64,000 bases of DNA, taken from the NCBI GenBank assembly GCA_903813345.2, contig CAIIXF020000008.1, positions 15,794,822 through 15,858,821 on the forward strand, read 5' to 3'. Source of the DNA: Owenia fusiformis. Its lineage: Eukaryota > Annelida > Polychaeta > Sabellida > Oweniidae. The translations under genes and the position numbers were made by a program. Shown here one piece after another: positions 13,401 through 22,400 of the stretch. The notes under the pieces were generated by a model. It ran no database searches. It was not told the DNA's origin and worked only from the letters and a program-made list of their open reading frames with translations. How positions within the stretch are numbered: position 1 is the first letter of the stretch; every line of letters starts with the position of its first letter.

Positions 13401-16400
13401 CAGACTTGCTTTATTGTCCTTGTCATCATTGAGTGATGCCTGGTGATTTGGCAAATGCTTCTTAAATCTTGTCATCAAAATTCTAGCTGTCCAACTTCAA
13501 ATTTTGACATGTGTAAGAGTGATGACTAGTGCCAAGATCTGATTAGGTTTTGGGCATGTTGGCTAAATTACATGGTGTGTAAGAGTGATGACTAGTGCCA
13601 AGATCTGATTAGGTTTTGGGCATGTTGGCTAAATTACATGGTGTGTAGGTGTGATGACTAGTGCCAGGATCTGGTTAGGTTTGGGGCATGTTGGCTAAAT
13701 TACATGGTGGCCATTTTGCTCTTTAAAGTGTGATTTTATCAATGTTTGTCTTGTTCAAAACTGTTGATATTATGACATTGCACCAAGTTCTTCAAATGTT
13801 TTTATATGCTAATGCTATATTATTATTTAATTTGTTTATTTTTATTGCTATTTTGTTTGTTTTTATATAGGTTTGCCTGAGTGTTCTCAATACATGGCAT
13901 GGTCGCCCAGAAGAGAAGTGGAACTCTCAAACATCCAGCTTTCTACAGGTATATAACATTTAGATATGTTTTCATTTTCAAATATATAACTTTCTACATC
14001 AATGTTTCAACACATGAATTCACAAACATTGAGCTTTCTATAGGAATATAGCATATAAACACACATACTCTAGAATATCTTCCTACAATCATTCAAGTCT
14101 ACAGTACATGTATTTAACATTTAGAAACATTACATTGATGTTCAGTATATTACGTTGTATGACTATAACATTGCTCAGGGATGAAAACGAAGAAAAATGT
14201 GGAGTAAAACTTGAACCGAGAGGATAATTAATCTAATTTATTAAAAAAAATTGAATGACATCATTGCTAGGTATCTATTCTCCGCTTTCCTTTGCCTCCG
14301 TAGTCCATATATGTAACTGCCATACATATATTTCCCTATTGACCTGCCCACATCAATGAATAAAAATAGTATGAGGTTGAAATATGAAACCTGACAATAT
14401 GTACAAGTCCTCCTAGTCATAAATTGTTGATCATTTTACTGATGCGACTATGTCAATATTTGATGTTCCAAAAATGTTTTTTATTACTACAGATTAACCC
14501 CCTCACTCCTCAATTGATGTAATAATAGAAGATCTCTACTGTACATAGATATACACATGTACAAGGTTTCCAAGTCGTAAATTGTTGATCATTTACTCAT
14601 TGGACCATGTCAATATTAGATGTTTCAAATTGTCATTTATTACAGCGCAGATTAACCCCCTCACTCCTTCAATAGATGTAATAATAGAACATTTTTCGTC
14701 ATTTATATAAAGATTGATGAATACTAATCAAATATTATGAACTTCAACTTCAACCTCCTCCCTAAATTATAATATTTAAGTGGGCATACATAGATATATT
14801 GACAGATTTTGTCTCTTAGCTAATATTATTTTCACTAAGTATATCTGTATCTTTTATGTCTTCACCACCAGAAGTGCTGACCTAATTGACCAACTTCTTT
14901 GTGAAAGGTGTTTGGCAGTTTGCATTTGGTGTCTGTATTAAATGGCAGGTGGTGACATTTTGCATGTTAATGCCCTGTGAAATTTTAATGTTTAACTCCT
15001 ATCCTCATAGGTACTTGTGTCCATACAATCACTGATCCTTGTGTCTGAGCCTTACTTCAACGAGCCTGGGTATGAGAGGTCACGAGGCACCCCCACAGGA
15101 AATGCAAGTTCACGGGAATATGACGCTAATATACGCCAGGCTACAGTCAAGTGGGCCATGCTAGAACAAATCAAAAATACTAAATCATGTTTCAAGGAGG
15201 TAGGAATAATGTTTATTTATTTTATATACAGATTGCCCTAAAAACCAGACCAACTAGTCTTGCAATTCAATATGCAACACCCGCTATGGCTCAGTGGCAG
15301 AGTCAAGGTTACCAATATCGCTTGGCCCCGGGTTCGATTCCCAGTTCAGACAAGTTTGTTTGTGCGTTATGTAATTCTGGGTGTTTGACTGAGTGGTTCA
15401 CGACTCATATAAAAGGCCGTGGTGTGTACCTGTATGTCTGTGTACCTGTGCACACAAAAGAACACAGGGCTCCTCCAAGGAGGAGTCTCTGGCTCTGTCT
15501 TCGAGTGTAAAATACGTAAAAATACGGAATATTCCAATGAGGTATTGCTCGCCAAATATGGTGGTAACCAAGATATAATAATAATAAATAACAGGTATAA
15601 ACATAGAATGAAATATTTGTTTTATTCTTATATCAGTTAATATACGTTGCCAATTGTATAATTCACAAGTAGGGCAGGGCGTACATCTTTTATCAATTTT
15701 AAAATTTGAGTTTGAAAATAATAGTTTTTAGGAAAATCAGATTGATATTTTTCTTTGAAGATAACATATGTTTTTGTATTAATGAAAATATTTCAAAATA
15801 AGTCTTGGTCAAAGATATGACTGCCTTTTAATGTTTTCATTTCATTTGTGAAATTTCCTACGTGAAATAATCATTTTGATATTCAACAAATGAGAAAATA
15901 TTTTCATTATTTTAAGCTATGTTACACCGAGTAGAACATATTGTATTACCATTAATATTTATATTTGATGAAAGATATAAACTTACATGATACAAACTAA
16001 TATGACATGTCGAGAGTAATAAATAGTAGCATGATGATTAATTATCTAGTGTTATATTTACAGGGGGTATATCAGTGCAAATTATCCCAAAATTATCAAA
16101 ACCATAAAAGTGTACCAAAAATTCATTTCCGTCTCTAAATAGGCACTGCTGGCTCGAGGAGACAACATTGATAGTCATTTATATTTTTTACATCGTGAGA
16201 TGAGTCCGGTTTATATGTCTGTTATATCAACTGCCGCATTGTGACTCTTAATATATATCAGTAAAATTTACAAGATGGAAAATATTAGATCCAACAGTTT
16301 GGCTTCCTTTAAAAAATATATCATGTAAAATAAATCATTAAGAGCAATATTTTTAATAAACCACACATCCCATTTTCCTGCTTGAAACACTGTAATCCTC

Positions 16401-19400
16401 AGCTCATCTTATAGATCCCTTGTTGGCTCCTTCAAATTCTATTGCAAGGTTTCCCAAGTGTCCATAAACAAAGGCCACAGAACTAATGTTCAATTTTGAC
16501 ATTTGAAATAGTTGCCTTCCTTTTCATTTTTATTTTTCATAGAAATTGTTCCTGTCATCCTAGAAAATCATTAGAACTGAGAAGAAAAATTGATTTTTGG
16601 ATGTAGATCAACTTTTAGGCCTCATAACTTAGTTTTGTTTCACATGCTTACTGTAGTGAATATTATATTTGAAAATATGAGGGAAATACTATTGATTTTA
16701 AGATGTCACTCTGAAGGTAATGACATCTCAAAAACTAGATTTTCCTAAAATCCCATATCAGATCCCATTTCAGAACTATTCCAGGGAATTTCTCCCGATT
16801 TTTAAATTTAATTGTATCATTTTACATCACCACCATATGTTAGAGATGGTCATGGTGGAATATTAATTTTGCTTTGAGAACATTTGATATTGTCCTTGGA
16901 AAATATCAAATTGATACTCGGGCTATTGCCCTCTGTCAATACAATATTTTCCTTGGCCAATATCATATTTTACTTCCCATTAAATAACCTCTATTTAAAA
17001 ATGAAACAAAACTAAAAATGCTGAAGAATCTTGATCCATTGATTGCCTATCAGCCATCACAGAAATCATTAAGAAATATGATATTTAAGTTATTAAAACA
17101 CCATTCTATATCCCAAATAAGGAATGTCATCTTGAATTTGAGATACATAACCTCGAAGGTTAAGGATCTAGTCTAATCCGGCTATTTTGGTAAAAATAAA
17201 TGAAAATTAAAAATATGTATCATCTAATGCTGTGAATCACTTGCTATCATTAGCCGCACTTCTCTATGTATAGTCCACTCCTCTTAGTACTTTGATTTCA
17301 TTGGTTGTCGAACTGACCTTAATCCACTCCTCTGAGTACTTTAATTTGATTGGTTGTCAAACTGACCTTCGACAGGAAATCTGTCGGAGAAAACATATTT
17401 TCCAAATTACCACTAGTTCCTTGCGCTTCAAAATCAGGTAATCTTGGTTTTCAACTTCAAATACATTGGTTATGTACGAGTTTGTTTGATGTTACTGTTT
17501 GTTGTGATTGATTCATTTTTTCCCCATCTCCAACTGGGTCGTACTGTTTTGTTGTGGGAGAGTACATGGGGTGAAAATGATTAATTGCGAAAATCACCAC
17601 TTCATTCTTAGATTAGAAGCAAGATAACGGGCCAGAAAGGGATCATATGATTAGGTTCATTTGTATGATAGCTAGAAATCATATCTGATTTGGTACACCC
17701 AAGGTTATATAGTGTTCATATAGTGTTCAGATTTGTCATTCTTCATGTTCATATTTCAACTAATTGTTTTTTCAACTTGAAATAACAATTATTGACTCAA
17801 TTCAGAATTGATGGAATTCCATGTTCTTTATCAGTTTGTCTCGGAAAGGAAAATATTGCTAGACTCCATACATTCTTTCCAACTTCAGTCATGTCATAAT
17901 GACCTTTGCTTGCTATTGATTTTTCTTATCTTCAATTTCTAATGTAGAAATCCATTCATATGTAAATCATGGACTCCTATTGTATTTTCTCATTTTAATA
18001 CGTGCAATTAATATTGTTAACATTGTTGAGATCTGATTAAGATAAACAACTTAACACATTTTTTTTATTATGTCACCGCCACACGTGGTGACAGATTGTT
18101 ACTTTTTTATGGATGGTGTTCGGTAGTTGGTGTTTGGCAGTTAGTGTTTGGCATTTGTAACAAGTGGCAGGTTTGGCAGTTGGTGTTTGGCATTTGACTG
18201 TTGGTGTCTGTAACAAATGGCGGGTGGTGACATTTTGCATGATAATGCATTGTAATCATATTTACGTCTCCTCAAATATAGGAAGAGGAATGTAGGGCAT
18301 CTAGGTTAGACTCTTAAATACTAAAGCATTCAGGAAATCTTTGGCAGTTTTTAGAAGAATGCGGTAGTAAGCTGTTTCTGTAACCATGGCAATGTCTCTG
18401 TTGATTGCTGTTGATTGAGTAAATATTGACAATAATAGAACAGTTTTCTTTGTTACTCTCGATAGAGTTTACGGGATATGTTATTTACGACTGAAATGCC
18501 TTTAGATCGTAGAGTATCCCATGTTATAGATTTTTTAACTGTTAATGCTTCATTTACATACTTAAATAATCGATTTGTACTTTTGATGTGATATATTAGA
18601 TTAAAAATCATTTGTATTGAATGATTATTAAATCATCACAGAAAATATTCATTTAAAATTTGCATTCAATGTTTGTAGTGGTATTAATGATAGACCACAG
18701 AAGTTGTGCCATTTGCATATAAAATGTACTAATAGTATCACACGGTGCCAACTATGACTGTTAATTTGAATTTTAGACCTACCAGGTGTTTGAAAATCAA
18801 GGATTGTGAGTCTCAAACTGCACAGCTGGAGCTTGAGACTCAAATGCTGCTAAAATGTGCAGTATGAGACTCACAATCCTTGATTTTCAAACATCTGGTA
18901 CGTCTAAAATTCAAATTAACGGTTGCCTTTGTGTATAGTTGGACCCTGTGAGTATTATAGAATGTAAACATGACATATTTCTACAACGGTTGTTGACTGA
19001 CCTACTTCTATGGAAAGAAATGAATAACAACTTGTGGGACATCGAACATTAAAGAAAATGATAATTAAAGCATTCTAGGGATAAACCAATATATCGTATA
19101 CATTTACTACCACAATTTATCTTTTCCATGCCTTGTTTCTTTTCACTATTTTGGTGAAGGAATGCAGCAATGCTTAAAACTCAGGGATGACTCATTGCCA
19201 ATTTATAGTAATCTTTTTACACATGGCAATGGACATTAGAAAATATAGAAATTATTAATATGACGATGAACTTTTTGCAAGCTTATGTTTGTCAGCCATG
19301 GTTTTAACTTAAGCATAGATCCCTGAATTTAAGACTCATCTCTCTCTCCTTAGGGTGAACTCATCAAGGTCAACGGCTAAAGGGTTACCTCCTTAAGAAC

Positions 19401-22400
19401 TCCCGATGGTCATTTTTCAGGGTAACCTCCCCAAGGTAACCTCCTCAGGCTGAACTCTTCAAGATACTAGTAACCTCCTCAGGGTTACTTCCTTAGGGTC
19501 AACTCTAAGTGTTACTTTCATCAACTCCTTAGGTTCAACTCTAAGTGTTACCTTCATCAACTCCTTAGGGTCAACTCTAAGTGTTACCTTCATCAACTCC
19601 TTAGGGCCAACTCTAAGTGTTACCTGCCTCAACTCCTTAGGGTCAACTCTAAGTGTTACCTGCATCAACTCCTTAGGGTCAACTCTAAGTGTTACCTGCA
19701 TCAACTCCTTAGGGTCAACTCTAAGTATTACCTTCATCAACTCTTTAGGGTCAACTCTAAGTGTTACCTTCATCAACTCTTTAGGGTCAACTCTAAGTGT
19801 TACCTGCATCAACTCCTTAGGGTCAACTCTAAGTGTTACCTGCATCAACTCCTTAGGGTCAACTCTAAGTGTTACCTGCATCAACTCCTTAGGGTCAACT
19901 CTCCTCATATCTTTCATTATGTATTGCAGGTTATCCACCGACACTTCTGGTACAAACGCGAAGAGGTATGTCAACAGATAGATGAGTGGATAGAAGACTT
20001 AGAGGCCAACACCAGTGACAAGAGAACGGGACGGGCAGTCGCTCATAGCTTGGTGGCTCTCAGAGTAAGTACAAACTACCTCAGAGACCAGACTAGGGTA
20101 AAAGTGGCTCAGTATGAGCAATTAGAGCACAATGGACCAGGACTGTTTTTTGGGGAGACACTCATTAGGTGTTGGGTTACCAAGTTCTTTTTTGAGAAAT
20201 ATAATCTAAGTATGTGTAAGGAAGTGAAGAAGAATTTTGGCCCAGATTTTTCAGAAAGATGTTTTGTTATTGAATAAAAATGTAATAGGTTAGTAAAAGA
20301 TCTAATGGTCAAACACTGTATACAAAATATAACTGGTTTTGGTGCTGTTATTAATCAATAAATATTTGAAATACAGATTTTAAATTGAGTAAGATACTCA
20401 AGGAAGCATTGGTCAAGAGACACCTATAATGCCACTGAGGATTTGGTCCCTCGTGTTTGATCTGTACTTGACTGATTTGTGGCAGTAAAATTTAATGATG
20501 AAAAAATGGTCAATATGGTAGCTCAGCATTTGCATGGGTCTACATACGTATAAAGCAAGCTATTTATTCAAGCAAAAAATATATCAAAACAGTATGACTT
20601 TTTTCAAACCATGACTGACCATTCACACTCACAGGCAATAAGACCTTGATGGAATCATGCACATTCTAGGGCATTATAGACGTAATTTGAAAACTATATT
20701 TATCCTCGGTCGCTCTATCAGTAGAAACACTATGAGTCAGTAATTGCTAACATATAGAATAGAACACCTCCATCCCTGTGCAATAACACCGCTCTTTATT
20801 TGCACATTCTTCAACTCCCTAAGGGCAATTCCTGTATTTATTAGATAAAATATCAATTAACATTTTGTAAGGTAATGTTACCTTATAAGGCAATATTAAC
20901 CTTCCTTCTCAAGGCCCTTAGGGACCAGGTTAAATATCATAGTGTCATTTTAGCTAATTCAATTTCATTAATTGGCTAAGGGGAAGTCAGACTTCATTAA
21001 AAACATCGAAATTGAATAAGTGATAGTGTTATTTCAATGTTTGATAAGGTCTAATGAATGTTGGGAGGGGGTTTGGATTTTCCTTGAAGTGGTTCTTTTT
21101 AGACCAGGACCTTATGGGTCTCAGCTAGAGTTTATTTTGATGTAAAGACACAATCCAAGTCAGACTACAGTGTGCCTTGACATTTGTAACTTGAGCACTT
21201 TAGGGAAAATTATATATACTACAGGATGATGGTAATACTTAGAAATCATCATGATATTGTCCTTAGACACTACAGCATTTCATAGAATAGCAAAACATTG
21301 AAGGAAGGAGCATCTCGATAATGGAGAATACATGGGGTTTCAAGAGATGCCCATGCATTTTTTAGAAGGCCCTCATTATCCCACCAAACTATGTTTGAAT
21401 AAAGAGAAGCTGTTTGTCCATCTGTTCATGTGTCTAGATGATAACTCAAATACCAGTTGACAGATTTTTTTCAAATTTTATAGGGGTATGTCTTATGGTT
21501 GTAGGACCTCTGCTCAAGAATGAATTTTCAATATGGCCACTCAATTTAAAATGGTTGCCAAGGTGTAATCTTTGATAACTCAAATTTTATGTGCTGATGC
21601 CTAGGAACATAGGAGCTTTGCTCAAGAAGATTTTCAAGATGTCCACTGAATTTCAAAATGACCATCTTTTTTCATAAAAATGCAATCTTTGACAACTCAA
21701 GTACCAGTTAATGGATTCAGTTTTGATTTTATATGCTGGTGCGTAGGGACAAGCAAGCCTACCCAAGAATTTTTTCAGTGGGATTTACTACTCTGCAAAG
21801 TTGCCGTTTTCTAATTTAAAAAAAATTTACATCTTGGCTCAGAGCTGGACTTTATCTTGAAGAAAAAGGTGAGAATGATGCGCCCCCATTCATTATTGCC
21901 AGCAGCTGTTTATGATACTGAATCATTGGTGTCAGTCTTAATCGGTTAACCATCGATAGTGCATTGACCAGTTTGTATTTTCATTACTGTTAATTAGTCA
22001 ACTGTGTATAATTCTGTTATTTCCCACGCAAAAATTGCAAAGTAGTCTGTTAGTTTTTAAGTCACCTCCAGTTGTGGACAGTGTTTGGTGGTTGGTGTTC
22101 ATTGTGTGGTGATTGGTGTTTGGTGTTTGGCAAATTCTTCCAAGAACTGAACAAGCACTGTTTCAACACATATCTGCCAATATCTGTTACCATAGCAACA
22201 TATTGAAGGTCAAAAAGTTATTTTTTCAGCCTGATTCAATTTGATCTATCAAAATCATCTACAAGTTCTCAGAAGTTCAAATCTTACTTCAGATCATCTG
22301 AGATTTGACCTTTGGTTGACCTTCAATGACCTTCGAAAGGTAAAAAAGTAAAATCCTGTGTTTTTCAACTTTCAAGATCTCTTTTGAAGTCAAGTTAAAC

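Larger units (their letters stand above)
8847..13870 (+). other. BIRC6 intron i-j
   Basis: About 5.0 kb, GTATGTGT...TTTATATAG. It holds the 36-bp array (to 9293), four short dispersed repeats and MITEs (10041, 10118, 10766, 11491), another copy at 12313, and a 66-bp triplication (13511-13708). The remaining stretches (9294-10040, 11161-11490, 11598-12312, 12431-13510) show no gene or RNA. A run of ~22-bp ATATCACATAAAATATCA repeats sits at about 11990-12056. Confidence 0.85.
13949..15010 (+). other. BIRC6 intron j-k
   Basis: 1,062 bp, GTATATAA...CCTCATAG. Contains a diverged tandem duplication (about 14399-14695) and one GGTGGTGACATT element (14855-14975). Nothing else recognised. Confidence 0.8.
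15200..19929 (+). other. BIRC6 intron k-l
   Basis: About 4.7 kb, GTAGGAAT...GTATTGCAG. Holds a SINE (15278-15594), a 52-bp duplication (17272-17370), one GGTGGTGACATT element (18069), a fold-back element (18760-18920) and a 36-bp array (19491-19905). The stretches 15595-17271, 17371-18068, 18251-18759 and 18921-19340 are AT-rich with no recognised gene. Confidence 0.85.

Noticed and set aside
15287-15341. Genuine tRNA gene
   Set aside because: Boxes A and B are present but the flanks do not pair as an acceptor stem and a SINE body and tail follow.
19459-19974. Minus-strand open frame with [12 protein letters not shown] repeats
   Set aside because: It is the reverse reading of the 36-bp array and runs into the BIRC6 exon on the opposite strand; no support as a gene.
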